A DNA stretch of 64,000 bases from NCBI RefSeq assembly GCF_030679875.1, contig NZ_JAUXSP010000006.1, forward strand, positions 62,001 to 126,000. The letters are read 5' to 3'. Position numbers and translations under genes: made by a program. This document shows positions 36,185-47,677 of the stretch, piece after piece; within the stretch, counting starts at the first letter, position 1; each line of letters opens with the position of its first letter. This stretch comes from Phenylobacterium sp. (GTDB taxonomy: Bacteria; Pseudomonadota; Alphaproteobacteria; Caulobacterales; Caulobacteraceae). The notes below the pieces were generated by a model. The model made no database searches, was not told where the DNA came from, and saw nothing but the letters and a program-made list of their open reading frames with translations.

Positions 36185-37600
36185 ATGATCCCCGTCCGTG
36201 GTTTCGAAGGCAAGACAGTGGCGGTGTTCGGCCTGGCCCGTACGGGGCTTGCGGCGGCGCGCGCCCTGCAGGCTGGCGGAGCCAATGTGGCCCTGTGGGA
36301 TGAGCGTCCCGCCGCCCGCGAGGCGGCCATGGCCGAAGGCTTCGAACTGACCGACCTGTCGTCAGCCGACTGGTGGAGCTTCTCAGCCCTGCTACTGTCG
36401 CCCGGCGTGCCGCTCACCCATCCCACGCCCCACTGGACCGTCGACCGGGCCAAGGCGGCCGGGGTCGAGATCCTCGGCGACATCGAGCTCTTCGCCCGGG
36501 CGGTCAACGCTGCGCCAGAGCACAAGCGGCCCAAGGTCGTGGCCATCACGGGCACCAATGGCAAGTCCACCACCACCGCCCTGATCGCCCACATCTGCGC
36601 CAGCGCCGGCCGCGACACCCGCATCGGCGGCAATTTCGGCTTCGGTGTTCTGGGGCTGGAGGACATGCATGGCGGTGCGGTCTACGTGCTGGAGATGTCG
36701 TCCTATCAGCTCGACCTGACCACCAGCCTCAAGCCTGACGTCTCGATCCTGCTGAACATCACCCCTGATCATCTGGATCGTCACGGCGGCATGGACGGCT
36801 ATGTGGCCGCCAAGCGCCGGGTGCTGCTGAACCAGGGCAAGGGGGACACCGCCGTCATCGGCGTCGATGACCCCTATGGCCAACGGATCTGCACCGAGGT
36901 GGTGGCCGCCAATCGCCGGACCATCGTGCCGATCTCCTCGTCCAAGGCCATCGGGCGCGGGGTCTATGTGCTGCAGGGCCTGCTCTATGACGCCACCGGC
37001 GAGCGGGCCGTGGAGATCGCTGACCTGCTGCGCGCCAGATCCCTGCCGGGTCGGCACAATTGGCAAAACGCCGCCGCCGCCTACAGCGCCGCCCGTGGCC
37101 TCGGCCTGACGCCAGAAGAAGCCGCCGAGGGGTTGATGACCTTCCCGGGGCTCGCCCACCGGATGGAGACCGTCGGCCAGTTGGGTCGGGTTCGCTTCGT
37201 CAACGACTCCAAGGCCACCAACGCCGACGCCGCCCGCCAGGCGATGTCCAGCTATCCCAAGTTCTTCTGGATCGCCGGCGGTCAGGCCAAGACCGGTGGC
37301 ATCGAGAGTCTCAGCGACCTCTTTCCCCGCATCGAGAAGGCCTATCTGATCGGCGAGGCCGCGCCGGTGTTCGCCGACGCGCTGGCCGGCAAGGCGCCCG
37401 TCGCCGAGTGCGGCGACCTGGAGCGTGCGGTGCAGCGGGCCTATGCTGACGCCGCCGCCACCGGACAGGACGCGGTGGTCCTGCTGTCGCCGGCCTGCGC
37501 CTCCTTTGACCAGTTCGCTGACTTCGAGGCCCGCGGGGAGGCTTTTCGGTCCGCCGTGCAGGGGCTTGAGGCGCCGGTCCAGAAGGGCGCGCGGGCATGA
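36185..37600 (+). CDS. murD: UDP-MurNAc-L-alanine--D-glutamate ligase
   Basis: The protein has 471 residues. It has a Rossmann N-domain (VAVFGLARTGLAAARAL), the ATP loop GTNGKSTT near 123-130 and the segments EMSSYQLD and ITPDHLDRHG. FVNDSKATNADAA and VLLSPACASFDQFADFEARG mark the C-domain. It adds D-Glu to UDP-MurNAc-L-Ala. ftsW starts within its last 4 nt. Confidence 0.96.
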   Translation: MIPVRGFEGKTVAVFGLARTGLAAARALQAGGANVALWDERPAAREAAMAEGFELTDLSSADWWSFSALLLSPGVPLTHPTPHWTVDRAKAAGVEILGDIELFARAVNAAPEHKRPKVVAITGTNGKSTTTALIAHICASAGRDTRIGGNFGFGVLGLEDMHGGAVYVLEMSSYQLDLTTSLKPDVSILLNITPDHLDRHGGMDGYVAAKRRVLLNQGKGDTAVIGVDDPYGQRICTEVVAANRRTIVPISSSKAIGRGVYVLQGLLYDATGERAVEIADLLRARSLPGRHNWQNAAAAYSAARGLGLTPEEAAEGLMTFPGLAHRMETVGQLGRVRFVNDSKATNADAARQAMSSYPKFFWIAGGQAKTGGIESLSDLFPRIEKAYLIGEAAPVFADALAGKAPVAECGDLERAVQRAYADAAATGQDAVVLLSPACASFDQFADFEARGEAFRSAVQGLEAPVQKGARA

Positions 37601-38787
37601 GCGCCGACCATCTGACCAAGCCCAGCCAGGCGCACGCCTTCGCCCGCAGCGATCGCTCGGCCCTGGGGGTCTGGTGGTGGACCATTGACCGCTGGCTACT
37701 GGGCGCTGCGGCGGTGCTCATCGGCCTGGGCATCCTGTTGTCCTTCGCCGCCAGCCCGGCGGCGGCGGCCCGGATGAATGTCGGCGATCCCTTCCACTTC
37801 GCCCTGCGCCAGTGCGTCTTCGCGATGCTGGGCGCCGCGGTGCTGGTGGTCACCTCCATGCTGGAGGTGCGCACGGTGAGGCGCCTGTCCTTCTTCATCT
37901 TTGTCGGCGCGATCGCCCTGATGGTCGCCCTGCCGTTCCTGGGCCACACCGCCAAGGGCGCCACCCGCTGGGTGGAGTTCGCCGGCTTCACCCTGCAGCC
38001 GTCAGAATTCATGAAGCCGGCCCTGATCATCCTGGTGGCCTGGATGTTTTCCGAGGGCCAGAAGGGCGAGGGAGTCCCCGGCGTCACGATCGCCTTTGCG
38101 CTCTACGCCGTTTCCGTCGCGCTGCTGCTCATTCAACCCGATGTAGGTCAGACCGTCCTGATCACAGTGGCCTTTGGGGCCGCCTTCTGGATGGCCGGGG
38201 TGCCGCTCTCCTGGGTCATGCGCCTGGGCGCTGTGGCCGTGGCGGGACTGGTGGCCATCTACTTCGTCTTCTCCCACGTGGCCGACCGGGTGAACCGCTT
38301 CCTGAACCCTGAGACCGCCGACACTCACCAGGTGGACCGCGCCGCCGAAGCGATCGCCGCCGGCGGACTGTTTGGCCGCGGGCCGGGGGAGGGGGTGATG
38401 AAGCGCCACGTCCCCGACCTGCATACCGACTTTGTCTACTCGGTCGCCGCCGAGGAATACGGCCTGGTCTTCAGCCTGATCGTCATCGGGCTCTTCGCCC
38501 TGATCGTCACCCGCGGCCTTCACCGGTCAATGAAGCTCAGCAACACCTTCGAGCAGGTGGCCGCCGCCGGTCTGTTCGTGATCGTCGGGCAGCAGGCCAT
38601 CATCAATATCGCGGTGAACCTCAACATGATCCCCACCAAGGGCATGACCTTGCCGTTCATCTCCTATGGCGGGTCGTCCTTGATCGCGTCTGGCCTCACC
38701 CTTGGCCTGGCCCTGGCCCTGACCCGTCGTCGGCCGGGCGCCTATGCCCCCTCCGAAGGGCTCGCCAAGGCCGGCGCCTTCGCCTAA
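37597..38787 (+). CDS. ftsW: Septal peptidoglycan glycosyltransferase FtsW
   Basis: This 396-residue SEDS-family membrane protein has ten helices. GATRWVEFAGFTLQPSEFMK contains the conserved W and the QPSE motif, followed by QPDVGQT. The segments DTHQVDRAAEAIAAGGLFGR, ADFVY-like HTDFVYSVAAEEYG and KGMTLPFISYGGSSL are typical. It polymerises lipid II at the septum with FtsI. Confidence 0.96.
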   Translation: MSADHLTKPSQAHAFARSDRSALGVWWWTIDRWLLGAAAVLIGLGILLSFAASPAAAARMNVGDPFHFALRQCVFAMLGAAVLVVTSMLEVRTVRRLSFFIFVGAIALMVALPFLGHTAKGATRWVEFAGFTLQPSEFMKPALIILVAWMFSEGQKGEGVPGVTIAFALYAVSVALLLIQPDVGQTVLITVAFGAAFWMAGVPLSWVMRLGAVAVAGLVAIYFVFSHVADRVNRFLNPETADTHQVDRAAEAIAAGGLFGRGPGEGVMKRHVPDLHTDFVYSVAAEEYGLVFSLIVIGLFALIVTRGLHRSMKLSNTFEQVAAAGLFVIVGQQAIINIAVNLNMIPTKGMTLPFISYGGSSLIASGLTLGLALALTRRRPGAYAPSEGLAKAGAFA

Positions 38788-38797
38788 ACGGGCCCCT

Positions 38798-39898
38798 ATG
38801 CGCAAGCTCGCCGTGGTCGCCGCCGGGGGAACCGGAGGCCATCTCTTTCCCGCCCAGGCGCTCGCTGAGACGCTGATCGCCCGTGGCTGGCGTGTGGCGC
38901 TGGCGTCTGACGAGCGGGTCGCGGCCTTCGCCGAGAGCTTCCCCGCCGAGGAGCGCATCGGCCTGTCGGCCAGCACCTTCAAGTCCGGCGACCCCATCGG
39001 CATGGCCAAGGCGGGCCTGGCCATCCTCCAGGGGGTGATGCAGGCCCGCTCGGCCTTCAAGCGCCTGGACCCCGCCGTCGTCGTCGGCTTTGGCGGCTAC
39101 CCGTCGGTGCCGGGCCTGCTGGCCGGGATCACCCAGGGTCGTCCGACGGTGATCCACGAGCAGAACGCGGTCATGGGCCGAGCCAACCGCCGCCTGGCCA
39201 GCCATGTCACCGCCGTCGCCTGCGCCTTTCCGAGCCTGCAGAAGGCGCCGCCCAAGGCCGCCGCCAAGGCCGTGGTCGTCGGCAATCCGGTTCGCCAGGA
39301 AATCCGCGACCTGGCCGACAAGCCCTATCTGCCCCCGGAAGACGGCGGCACCCTGCGCCTGTTGATCACCGGCGGCAGCCAGGGCGCACGGCTGTTGTCG
39401 GAACTGATGCCCGAGGCCATCCGCGCCCTGCCCGAGGACCTCCGCGTCCGCCTGAGGGTGCAGCAGCAGACCCGCAAGGAGTCCATGGACATCGCCCGGC
39501 GCATCTATGCCGACGCCATGGTCGAGGCCGAGATCGCTCCCTTCTTCCGCGACATGGCCACGCGTCTGCGCCAGGCCCACCTGGTGGTCGGTCGCTCCGG
39601 CGCCGGCACAGTGTGCGAGTTCGCCATCGCCGGCCGGCCCTCGATCCTGATCCCGCTGGCCATCGCGCTTGACGACGACCAGGGTCAGAACGCCCAGGTG
39701 ATGGTCGAGGCCGGCGGCGCGGTGATCGCCCGGGAAAACCAGCTGACCGTCGAGTCCATGGCCAACGCCCTGGAAAAGCTGCTGACCAACCCCGAACGCC
39801 TGGCCCGCATGTCGGCCGGCGCCCGCGCCATCGCCCGGCCCGACGCGGCTGAGCGCCTGGCTGATCTCGTCGAACAGACCGCCGCTCAGGGCCGCTAG
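38798..39898 (+). CDS. murG: UDP-GlcNAc:lipid I GlcNAc transferase MurG
   Basis: I chose ATG 38798 (366 residues), because [20 protein letters not shown] puts the G-loop in its normal N-terminal place. A start 54 nt upstream would lie in the end of ftsW. Other marks are [38 protein letters not shown] and the UDP-GlcNAc site [19 protein letters not shown]. It makes lipid II on the inner face of the membrane. Confidence 0.96.
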   Translation: MRKLAVVAAGGTGGHLFPAQALAETLIARGWRVALASDERVAAFAESFPAEERIGLSASTFKSGDPIGMAKAGLAILQGVMQARSAFKRLDPAVVVGFGGYPSVPGLLAGITQGRPTVIHEQNAVMGRANRRLASHVTAVACAFPSLQKAPPKAAAKAVVVGNPVRQEIRDLADKPYLPPEDGGTLRLLITGGSQGARLLSELMPEAIRALPEDLRVRLRVQQQTRKESMDIARRIYADAMVEAEIAPFFRDMATRLRQAHLVVGRSGAGTVCEFAIAGRPSILIPLAIALDDDQGQNAQVMVEAGGAVIARENQLTVESMANALEKLLTNPERLARMSAGARAIARPDAAERLADLVEQTAAQGR

Positions 39899-39933
39899 GC
39901 CCCTCGTCCTCCAGCCACAGGCCCCGCCGCCCC

Positions 39934-41358
39934 ATGAACCGCCGTCGCCCCGTCCCCTTCGAACTCGGCCCCGTCCACTTTATCGGGATTGGCGGCATCG
40001 GCATGAGCGGCATCGCCGAGATCATGCTGCGCATCGGCTATACGGTGCAGGGCTCGGACTCCAAGGCCGGCGCCAATACCGAGCGCCTGGAAAAGCTGGG
40101 GGCGAAGATCTTCATCGGCCATGAGGCGAGCCAGGTCGAAGGCGCCTCGGCGGTCGTCTATTCCACCGCAGTCAAGCAGGACAATCCGGAGATGCAGGCG
40201 GCCCGGGAACGGCGCCTGCCCCTGGTCCGCCGGGCTGAGATGTTGGCCGAGCTGATGCGGCTGCAGTTCTCCATCGCCGTCGGCGGCACCCACGGCAAGA
40301 CCACCACCACCTCGATGATCGCCTCACTGCTGGACGCCGGCGGCCTGGACCCCACCGTGGTCAATGGCGGGATCATCAACGCCTATGGCACCAACGCCAA
40401 GGTGGGCGAGGGGGACTGGATCGTCGTCGAGGCCGACGAGAGTGACGGCACCTTCCTGAAGCTGAAGTCCACGGTCGCGGTGGTGACCAATATCGATCCC
40501 GAGCACCTGGACCACTACGGCGACTTCGAAGCGGTCAAGAAGGCCTTCCAGGACTTCATCGAGAACATCCCCTTCTACGGCTTCGCCGCGGTCTGCACGG
40601 ACCATCCCGAGGTCCTGGCCCTCACATCCCGGGTCGAGAACCGCCGGCTGGTCACCTATGGGGTCAATCCCCAGGCCGAGGTTAGGGCCGAGAAGATCTC
40701 CATGGGCCCCGATGGCGCCCATTTCGACGTGGTGATCCGCCCCCTCCAGGGCGAGCCGGTGCGGATGGAGAAGCTGCACATGCCGATGGCCGGCATGCAC
40801 AATGTGCTGAACGCCCTGGCCGCCGTGGCCGTGGCCCGGGAGCTGTCGGTGGGGCCTGAGGCCATCGCCGCCGGCCTGACCGGCTTTGGCGGGGTCAAGC
40901 GGCGCTTCACCACCACCGGGACCTCGGGCGAGGTGCGGATCATCGACGACTATGGCCACCATCCCGTCGAGATCAGCTCGGTGCTGACGGCCGCCCGCGC
41001 GGTGACCAGCGGCCGGGTCGTCGCCGTGGTTCAGCCGCACCGCTATTCGCGCCTGAAGGACCTTTTCGAGGACTTCTGCGCCTGTTTCAGCGACGCTGAC
41101 GTGGTGATCGTCGCCGACATCTACGCCGCCGGCGAAGCCCCCCTGGACGGCGCCAGCCGCGAGGCGCTGGTCGATGGCCTGCGCCGCTATGGCCATCGCC
41201 GCGCCCTGCCGTTGTCTGGGCCTGAGGATCTGGCGAGACTGGTGCTGCAGGAGACACAGGCCGGCGACCTCGTGGTCTGCCTGGGGGCCGGGGACATCAC
41301 CAACTGGGCCTACGCCCTGCCTGAACAGCTGGACGCCCTGCGCAGCCACGCCACATGA
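39934..41358 (+). CDS. murC: UDP-MurNAc--L-alanine ligase
   Basis: The protein has 474 residues. It starts with a nucleotide-binding motif ([20 protein letters not shown]) and has the ATP loop [36 protein letters not shown] and the C-domain [14 protein letters not shown] with [11 protein letters not shown]. It attaches L-Ala to UDP-MurNAc, the first peptide step. It overlaps murB by 4 nt. Confidence 0.97.
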   Translation: MNRRRPVPFELGPVHFIGIGGIGMSGIAEIMLRIGYTVQGSDSKAGANTERLEKLGAKIFIGHEASQVEGASAVVYSTAVKQDNPEMQAARERRLPLVRRAEMLAELMRLQFSIAVGGTHGKTTTTSMIASLLDAGGLDPTVVNGGIINAYGTNAKVGEGDWIVVEADESDGTFLKLKSTVAVVTNIDPEHLDHYGDFEAVKKAFQDFIENIPFYGFAAVCTDHPEVLALTSRVENRRLVTYGVNPQAEVRAEKISMGPDGAHFDVVIRPLQGEPVRMEKLHMPMAGMHNVLNALAAVAVARELSVGPEAIAAGLTGFGGVKRRFTTTGTSGEVRIIDDYGHHPVEISSVLTAARAVTSGRVVAVVQPHRYSRLKDLFEDFCACFSDADVVIVADIYAAGEAPLDGASREALVDGLRRYGHRRALPLSGPEDLARLVLQETQAGDLVVCLGAGDITNWAYALPEQLDALRSHAT

Positions 41359-42254
41359 CCTGGCGTGATCGCCTGCCGGCGGCCCGGGGCAAGATCCTGC
41401 GGGACGAGCCGCTTTCGCCCTTCACCTGGTTCCGGGTGGGCGGGGCCGCCGACGTCCTCTTCCTGCCGGCCGACGCTGAGGATCTGGCCGACTTCCTGCG
41501 GGGCCTGGACCCGGCCGTCCCTGTCACCGTGCTTGGCGTCGGCTCAAACGTCATTATTCGCGACGGCGGGATCGAGGGCGTGGTGGTGCGCCTGGCCGGC
41601 AAGGCCTTTGGCCAGGTGACCACGGACGGCCTGCGGGTCACCGCTGGCGCTGCGGCCCTGGACGCCATGGTCGCCCGAGCCGCGGCCAAGGCCGGGATCG
41701 CCGGCCTGGAATTCTACGCCGGCATCCCGGGCTCCATCGGCGGCGCCCTGACCATGAACGCCGGCTGCTACGGCGCAGAGACCAAGGACGTGCTGGTCTC
41801 AGCCTGGGGAATCGATCGCACAGGCGCCCGGCGCGACTTCACCCTGGCCGACTTCGGCTACACCTATCGCCACAGTCAGGCGCCCGCCGACATCATCTGG
41901 ATTCAGGCGGTCTATGAGGGGCAGGCCGACGAGCCCGCCGCCATCACCGCCCGGATCAATGAGATCACCGCCCGGCGCGAGACCACCCAGCCGATCCGCG
42001 AAAAGACCGGCGGCTCCACCTTCAAGAACCCGCCGGGCCACTCGGCCTGGAAGCTGGTGGAGGCGGCCGGCTGGCGCGGCAAGCCCCACGGCGGCGCCAT
42101 GTTCTCCCCCCTGCATTCCAACTTCATGATCAACACCGGCGAGGCCACGGCGGCGGACCTGGAGGGCCTCGGCGAAGCGGTGCGGGCTGAGGTGGCGCAG
42201 AAGCTGGGGGTGTCGCTCGACTGGGAAATCAAGCGGATCGGCCGGCCGGGCTGA
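41355..42254 (+). CDS. murB: UDP-N-acetylenolpyruvoylglucosamine reductase
   Basis: This 299-residue FAD enzyme has [28 protein letters not shown] and [18 protein letters not shown]. The catalytic Ser is in [12 protein letters not shown]. It is a type I/IIb-like short form. It reduces enolpyruvyl-UDP-GlcNAc to UDP-MurNAc with NADPH. It is the last wall gene before the inserted RND pair. Confidence 0.96.
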   Translation: MTWRDRLPAARGKILRDEPLSPFTWFRVGGAADVLFLPADAEDLADFLRGLDPAVPVTVLGVGSNVIIRDGGIEGVVVRLAGKAFGQVTTDGLRVTAGAAALDAMVARAAAKAGIAGLEFYAGIPGSIGGALTMNAGCYGAETKDVLVSAWGIDRTGARRDFTLADFGYTYRHSQAPADIIWIQAVYEGQADEPAAITARINEITARRETTQPIREKTGGSTFKNPPGHSAWKLVEAAGWRGKPHGGAMFSPLHSNFMINTGEATAADLEGLGEAVRAEVAQKLGVSLDWEIKRIGRPG

Positions 42255-42382
42255 AGGGTCTAGGCCGCGGGAGCGTGGTCGCGCGGCTTTGTATTAGGAC
42301 TTCGCATCCACACCGCCCCCTCATGAAATCAACCCAAAAGCGATCCAGCGAGCTCACTCTCCGTCGAGCATCCTTGCTGTTT

Positions 42383-42402
42383 ACAACGTAAGCTAACGCT
42401 GT
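42383..42402. promoter_or_regulatory. Near-palindromic operator before the RND efflux genes
   Basis: ACAACGTAAGCTAACGCTGT is a 20-bp imperfect palindrome (16 of 20 positions symmetric, core ACA-CGT-AGCT-ACG-TGT). It is 36 nt before the adaptor ATG in a short AT-richer stretch. Operators of TetR-type repressors of RND pumps look like this. No such regulator gene is next to the pump, so the protein must lie elsewhere. Confidence 0.55.
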
Positions 42403-42438
42403 TTAGATTGCCGTTCAGCCGGGGAACGGGGTGGCGTT

Positions 42439-43560
42439 ATGCAGGGTCGCGACGGGCAGCTTAGGCGCACAATCAAGCTTACGGCCATCGCAGGTTTCGC
42501 CTCGGTCCTGGCGGCCTGCGGGGGCGGGGCTGAGCCGCCTGCGGCTCAGGCGCCGGCGCCGGCGGTGGAGGCCGCCGCGGTGCGGGCCGCCAGCGCCCAG
42601 ACCCTGATCACCGCCACCGGGGCGCTCGCTCGCCAGCGGGAGGCGCAGCTGGCCTTCCGGGTTCCTGGCGTCATCACCAGCCTGACCGTGGACGAGGGCG
42701 ATGTGGTCCGCGCCGGCCAGGTGATCGCCCAGCTTGATCCCACCGCCGTCGAGGCGGGCCGCCAGCAGGCCAAGGCCGCCCTGGACCGCGCCCGCCGGGA
42801 CCTGGAGCGGGATCAGGCCCTGTTCGACAAGGGCTTTGTCAGCCGCCAGCGGATCGACGACCGCAAGAGCGCCCTGTCAGCCGCAGAGGCCGCCTATTCC
42901 GCCGCCGCCTTTGATCGCCGCTGGGCGACCCTGACCGCGCCCACCGCCGGCGTGGTGCTGTCGCGCGCCGCAGCGGCCGGGCAGGTGGTTCAGCCGGGCC
43001 AGGCAGTGGTGACCATCGCCGACGCGGGCTCCCCCTTCGTGCTGCGGGTTCCGGTCCCCGACCGGCAGGCGACCCGGATCGCCCAGGGCGCCACAGCCCA
43101 GGTCGAGGTCGGCGACCAGACCCTGCCGGGCCGGGTCATCCTGATCGGTGGGGCCAGCGCGGCCGGCGCCGGCACCGTGGATGTGGAGATCGAGATCGCC
43201 GCGGCCCCTGGCCTGCGCAGTGGTCAGGTGGGCCGGGCGCAGATTGCGGCCTCGGCGCCCCGGACAGCCGATGGCTTTTCCCGCATTCCCGCTGAAGCCA
43301 TCCAGGAGGCGGAGAACGGCCGGGCCTTCGTCCTGCGCCTCGACGGGGATGTGGCGCGGCGCACGGCGGTGACCTTTGGCGGCTTCGACGGCGACGACGC
43401 CCTGGTGGCGGGTCTGGCCCCGGGCGCCCGGGTGATCACCGCCGGCGGCGGCTTCGTCGGCGACGGCGACAAGGTGCAGGTGATCGACCCCGCCGCCCTG
43501 ATCGCCCAGACTTCAGCCGCAACCGCCAAGGGTGCGGTTGCTGAGAGCCCCGCGCCATGA
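42439..43560 (+). CDS. RND efflux periplasmic adaptor (membrane fusion protein), lipoprotein
   Basis: This 373-residue protein has a lipobox LAAC (Cys27) that would anchor it in the inner membrane, then the barrel-sandwich/lipoyl halves (TATGALARQREAQLAFRVPG ... TAPTAGVVLSRAAAAGQVVQ) around a helical hairpin (residues ~110-160). A beta-barrel and a membrane-proximal domain follow (RIPAEAIQEAENGRAFVLRL). It links an RND pump to an outer-membrane channel. The pump gene overlaps its end by 4 nt. No outer-membrane channel gene is nearby. Confidence 0.92.
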   Translation: MQGRDGQLRRTIKLTAIAGFASVLAACGGGAEPPAAQAPAPAVEAAAVRAASAQTLITATGALARQREAQLAFRVPGVITSLTVDEGDVVRAGQVIAQLDPTAVEAGRQQAKAALDRARRDLERDQALFDKGFVSRQRIDDRKSALSAAEAAYSAAAFDRRWATLTAPTAGVVLSRAAAAGQVVQPGQAVVTIADAGSPFVLRVPVPDRQATRIAQGATAQVEVGDQTLPGRVILIGGASAAGAGTVDVEIEIAAAPGLRSGQVGRAQIAASAPRTADGFSRIPAEAIQEAENGRAFVLRLDGDVARRTAVTFGGFDGDDALVAGLAPGARVITAGGGFVGDGDKVQVIDPAALIAQTSAATAKGAVAESPAP

Positions 43561-46500
43561 ACTTTGATCCCGCCGGCTTTGCGGTTCGTCGCTGGCAGTT
43601 CACCCTGGTCGCCTTCGCGCTCCTGACCATGCTGGGTCTGAACGCCTTCGCCAGCATGCCGCGGTCAGAAGACCCGCATTTCCCCATTCCGCTCATGATC
43701 GTCCGCGCCGTGCTGCCTGGCGCAGAGCCGACCGAGATGGAGCAGTTGATCGCCGATCCCCTGGAGGACGTCCTCGACGGCCTCGACGATGTGGATGAGA
43801 TCCGCTCCACCAGCCAGGACGGGGCCGCGGTGGTCCAGGTGCAGTTCAACTGGGATGTGGACACCGACCGCAAGTTTGACGAGGTGGTGCGCGAGGTGAA
43901 CGCCCTGCGCCCCCGGCTGCCGGACGGCCTTGTCCTGCTGGAGGTCAACCGGGCGCGGACCACTGAGGTGGCTGTGGTTCAGGTGGCCCTGGTCAGCGAC
44001 CATCTGCCCATGCGGCGACTGGAAAAGGTGGCCGAGCGACTGCGCGAACGGCTGGCCCGCGCCCCGGGGGTCCGGGAGGCGGAATACTGGGGAGCGCCGG
44101 CGTCCGAGGTTCGGGTCTCCCTGGACCTGCCGCGGCTGGCGGCTCTGCAGCTGCCGCCTACCGCCGTGGCCGACGCCCTGGCGGCGGCTGGCGCAGAGGC
44201 CCCCGTGGGGGCGGTTCACGCCGGAGATCGGCGATTTAACGTCAAGGCCGGCGGCGCCTTCCGCGAACTGGACGACATCGCCCAGACCCCTGTTCGCGCC
44301 GTCGACGGGCGTGTTGTACGAGTGGAGGACGTGGCCACGGTGGCCTGGGCTGAGGCCGAGCCGACTCACCTGACACGGTTCAATGGCGACCGAGCTGTCT
44401 TCGTGACGGTGAAGCAGCGGGACGGCGCCGATGTCGCCACCCTGACCACCGCCGTCAACGCCGCGCTGGATGAGTTTGAAACCAGTCTGCCGCCCGGGGT
44501 CCGCCTGGAGCGGGGTTTCCAGCAGGCGGAGAACGTGAAGTACCGACTGAACCTGCTGTTCCGGGACTTCGGCATCGCCCTGGGGCTGGTTCTGATCACC
44601 CTTCTGCCCCTGGGTATCCGGGCGGGCGTCGTGGTGATGATGTCTATACCGCTGTCCCTGCTGATCGGCCTGTCGGTGATGCAGGGGCTGGGCTTTACCC
44701 TCAACCAGCTGGCCATCGCCGGCTTCGTGCTCAGCCTGGGCCTGCTGGTGGACGACTCTATCGTCGTCACCGAGAACATCGCCCGGCGTCTACGGGCTGG
44801 CGAGGATCGGATATCTGCGGCGGTCAACGGCACGCGCCAGATCTCCTTGGCGGTGATCGGCTGTACAGCGACCCTGATGCTCGCCTTCCTGCCCCTGATG
44901 TTCCTGCCGGAAGGGTCGGGCGCCTATATCCGGTCCCTGCCGGTGGCGGTGCTGACCACAGTGGCGGCGTCCCTGCTCGTGTCGCTGACCATCATCCCTT
45001 TCCTGGCCAGCCGCATCCTCTCACGGCATGAAGACCCCGAGGGCAACGCCCTGCTGCAGGCGATCAATGGGGCGATCCACCGCTTCTATAGCCCGATCCT
45101 GCACCGCGCCCTGGCGAGGCCATGGATTGCGCTGGGCATCACTGTGGCAATCTGCGCCACCACCGTCCCCATGCTGGGCGCCATTGGCTCATCCCTGTTT
45201 CCCCCGGCTGAGACCCCGCAGTTCCTGGTGAAGATTGAGACCCAGCAGGGCTCATCCCTGGAAAAGACCGATCAGGCTCTTCGCTTTGTGGAGGCGCGGC
45301 TGGCCAGGGAGGAGTCCGTGGTCTGGCAGGCGGCCAATCTCGGTCGCGGTAATCCGCAGATCTTCTACAACTCCACCCAGGCCGAACCACAGCCCAACTT
45401 TGCTGAGGTTTACGCCGCCTTCGACTCTTGGGAGCCGGGCGAGAGTCCTGCCTTACTCGACGCCCTGCGTGCAGACTTCGACCGCTATCCTGGCGCGCGC
45501 ATTCGGGTGATCGTGTTCGAGAACGGCCCGCCAATCGAGGCGCCCATCGCCGTTCGTCTCCAGGGGCAGGACCTCAGTGTTCTCAAAGGTCTGGCCGCTC
45601 AGGCTGAAGCGATCTTGAAGGCCACGCCGGGCGCCCGGGACGTGAACAACCCCATCCGCCTGGACCGCACCGACCTGGACCTTGGCCTGGACGAGGCCAA
45701 GGCCGCGACCCTGGGCGTTCCGGCAGGGGCTGGCCGCCGGGTGACGCGACTGGCCCTGTCGGGAGAGTCGGTGGCCCGCTACCGCGATCCCGACGGCGAC
45801 GACTACAGCGTCAATGTCCGCCTGCCCATGGGCGCTCGTAACGAGGTGTCGGCCCTGCAGGAGATCTATCTGCCCTCCACCACCGGTCAGGCCGTGCCCC
45901 TGGCGGCGGTGTCCAATCCGGTCCTGACCTCCAGCCCCGCCCGAATCGACCGGGTCGACCGCCAGCGCACCGTGACCATCACCGCCAATGTGGGCACCGG
46001 CTTCCTGACCTCTGCGGTGACCGCCGACGCGGTGGAGCGCCTGGAGGCGGAGCTTGCCTTGCCGTTGGGCTACACTCTGCAACTGGGCGGCCAAGCCGAG
46101 GCTCAGTCCAGCAGCTTTGCGGGCCTGGGGGCTGCCGTGTTGATCGCGGTGTTCGGCATCCTGGCCGTGCTGGTGCTTGAGTTCGGTAAGTTCAAGACCG
46201 CCCTGGTGGTGGCCGGGATCATTCCGCTCGGCCTGTTCGGGGCCGTGGGCGCCCTGTGGCTGACGGGCAATTCCCTGTCCTTCACCGCCACCATCGGCAT
46301 GATCGCGCTCATCGGCATCGAGATCAAAAACTCGATCCTGCTGGTGGACTTCACCGAACAGCTTCGGCGCACCGGCATGGCCCTGCGTCCGGCCATCGAA
46401 CGGGCCGGTGAGGTGCGCTTCCTGCCGGTGCTCTTGACCTCGGTGACCGCCATCGCCGCCCTGACCCCCCTGGCCCTGGAGAACTCGGGCCTCTACTCCC

Positions 46501-46652
46501 CGCTGGCCATCGCCATCATGGGCGGGCTGGTCACCTCAACCGTCCTCTCGCGGGTGGCGACGCCGGTCATGTACTGGCTGCTCAGCCGCGGGGAGCCCGA
46601 AGGGATGGCCGAAGAGCAGATCGTCGCTCCCGGCGCCGCGCCGATGATCTGA
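43557..46652 (+). CDS. RND-family efflux permease (inner-membrane pump)
   Basis: The protein has 1031 residues with the usual 12 helices and two large periplasmic loops. Typical segments are [40 protein letters not shown] (proton-relay Asp pair in helix 4) and [19 protein letters not shown] in helix 10. It uses the proton gradient to expel hydrophobic compounds. It belongs to the AcrB-like superfamily of smaller substrates. It sits within the cell-wall cluster, downstream of murB and upstream of ddl, in the same direction. Confidence 0.93.
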   Translation: MNFDPAGFAVRRWQFTLVAFALLTMLGLNAFASMPRSEDPHFPIPLMIVRAVLPGAEPTEMEQLIADPLEDVLDGLDDVDEIRSTSQDGAAVVQVQFNWDVDTDRKFDEVVREVNALRPRLPDGLVLLEVNRARTTEVAVVQVALVSDHLPMRRLEKVAERLRERLARAPGVREAEYWGAPASEVRVSLDLPRLAALQLPPTAVADALAAAGAEAPVGAVHAGDRRFNVKAGGAFRELDDIAQTPVRAVDGRVVRVEDVATVAWAEAEPTHLTRFNGDRAVFVTVKQRDGADVATLTTAVNAALDEFETSLPPGVRLERGFQQAENVKYRLNLLFRDFGIALGLVLITLLPLGIRAGVVVMMSIPLSLLIGLSVMQGLGFTLNQLAIAGFVLSLGLLVDDSIVVTENIARRLRAGEDRISAAVNGTRQISLAVIGCTATLMLAFLPLMFLPEGSGAYIRSLPVAVLTTVAASLLVSLTIIPFLASRILSRHEDPEGNALLQAINGAIHRFYSPILHRALARPWIALGITVAICATTVPMLGAIGSSLFPPAETPQFLVKIETQQGSSLEKTDQALRFVEARLAREESVVWQAANLGRGNPQIFYNSTQAEPQPNFAEVYAAFDSWEPGESPALLDALRADFDRYPGARIRVIVFENGPPIEAPIAVRLQGQDLSVLKGLAAQAEAILKATPGARDVNNPIRLDRTDLDLGLDEAKAATLGVPAGAGRRVTRLALSGESVARYRDPDGDDYSVNVRLPMGARNEVSALQEIYLPSTTGQAVPLAAVSNPVLTSSPARIDRVDRQRTVTITANVGTGFLTSAVTADAVERLEAELALPLGYTLQLGGQAEAQSSSFAGLGAAVLIAVFGILAVLVLEFGKFKTALVVAGIIPLGLFGAVGALWLTGNSLSFTATIGMIALIGIEIKNSILLVDFTEQLRRTGMALRPAIERAGEVRFLPVLLTSVTAIAALTPLALENSGLYSPLAIAIMGGLVTSTVLSRVATPVMYWLLSRGEPEGMAEEQIVAPGAAPMI

Positions 46653-46729
46653 TTGGGCGAGGGTGCTTGACGCGGGGGGGCGGGCCGACGAAGGGGGAGG
46701 CTTGCAGCCCGTCGCAGCCAGAGAGCCCC

Positions 46730-47677
46730 ATGGCCTTTTCCATCGCCGGTCAACATGTCGCCGTCCTGCTGGGGGGCCTGTCTCCAGAGCGCGAGGTGAG
46801 CCTGGTTTCAGGCGCCGCCTGTGCTGACGCCCTTGAGCGCCTGGGCGCGCGCGTCAGCCGCGTCGACGCCGGCCGCGACCTCGCCGCCCGTCTGACTGAA
46901 CTCAAGCCGGACGTCTGCTTCAACGCCCTGCATGGGGAGTGGGGGGAGGATGGCTGCGTCCAGGGGGTGCTGGAGACCCTGGGCCTGCCCTACACCCACT
47001 CCGGCGTCCTGGCCTCGGCGCTCGCCATGGACAAGGCCAAGGCCAAGGCCGTGCTGGCCGCCGCCGGCGTCACCGTACCGGGCGGTGGCCTGTTCAACCG
47101 CTTCGAGGCCGCCGCCGACCACGTCATGGCCCCGCCCTATGTGGTCAAGCCCAACAGCCAGGGGTCTTCGGTGGGAGTCTTCCTGGTCTTTGAGGGGGCG
47201 AATCGACCGCCGCAGGAACTGGTCGCGCCTGGCTGGACCTTTGGCGAAGAGGTGATGATCGAGCCCTATATTCGCGGAAAAGAGCTCGCCTGCGGCGTTA
47301 TGGCCGGCAAGGCCATGACGGTGACCGACATCGTACCCAGGACAGGTTTCTACGACTATGAGGCCAAGTATGGGGAGGGCGGCTCCGACCACGTCATTCC
47401 AGCTCAAATTCCGGCTCATGTCTTTGATAAAGCGATGGAACTTAGCGAGCGGGCGCACGCAGCCCTAGGTTGTCGGGGAGTCACCCGGTCCGACCTTCGT
47501 TATGACGACATTAACGACATTCTGGTCCTCTTGGAGGTCAATACCCAGCCCGGCATGACGCCGACCTCGCTCGTCCCCGAGCAGGCGGCCAAGCTTGGGG
47601 TGGATTTCGACCAATTGGTGCTTTGGATTACGGAGGACGCCTATGCCCGCGGCATTGCGGGGGGGAGCGCGGACTAA
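46730..47677 (+). CDS. ddl: D-alanine--D-alanine ligase
   Basis: The 315-residue protein starts at ATG 46730 ([20 protein letters not shown]). ATP-grasp motifs are [61 protein letters not shown] and [13 protein letters not shown]. It makes the D-Ala-D-Ala dipeptide used by MurF. The part from about 47390 to 47530 is noticeably richer in A/T than the rest, which may mark an internal promoter for ftsQA. Confidence 0.95.
   Translation: MAFSIAGQHVAVLLGGLSPEREVSLVSGAACADALERLGARVSRVDAGRDLAARLTELKPDVCFNALHGEWGEDGCVQGVLETLGLPYTHSGVLASALAMDKAKAKAVLAAAGVTVPGGGLFNRFEAAADHVMAPPYVVKPNSQGSSVGVFLVFEGANRPPQELVAPGWTFGEEVMIEPYIRGKELACGVMAGKAMTVTDIVPRTGFYDYEAKYGEGGSDHVIPAQIPAHVFDKAMELSERAHAALGCRGVTRSDLRYDDINDILVLLEVNTQPGMTPTSLVPEQAAKLGVDFDQLVLWITEDAYARGIAGGSAD

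Noticed and set aside
42323..42391. 22-codon ORF in front of the RND genes
   Set aside because: No ribosome binding site; its end overlaps the palindromic operator, so the region is better read as regulatory.
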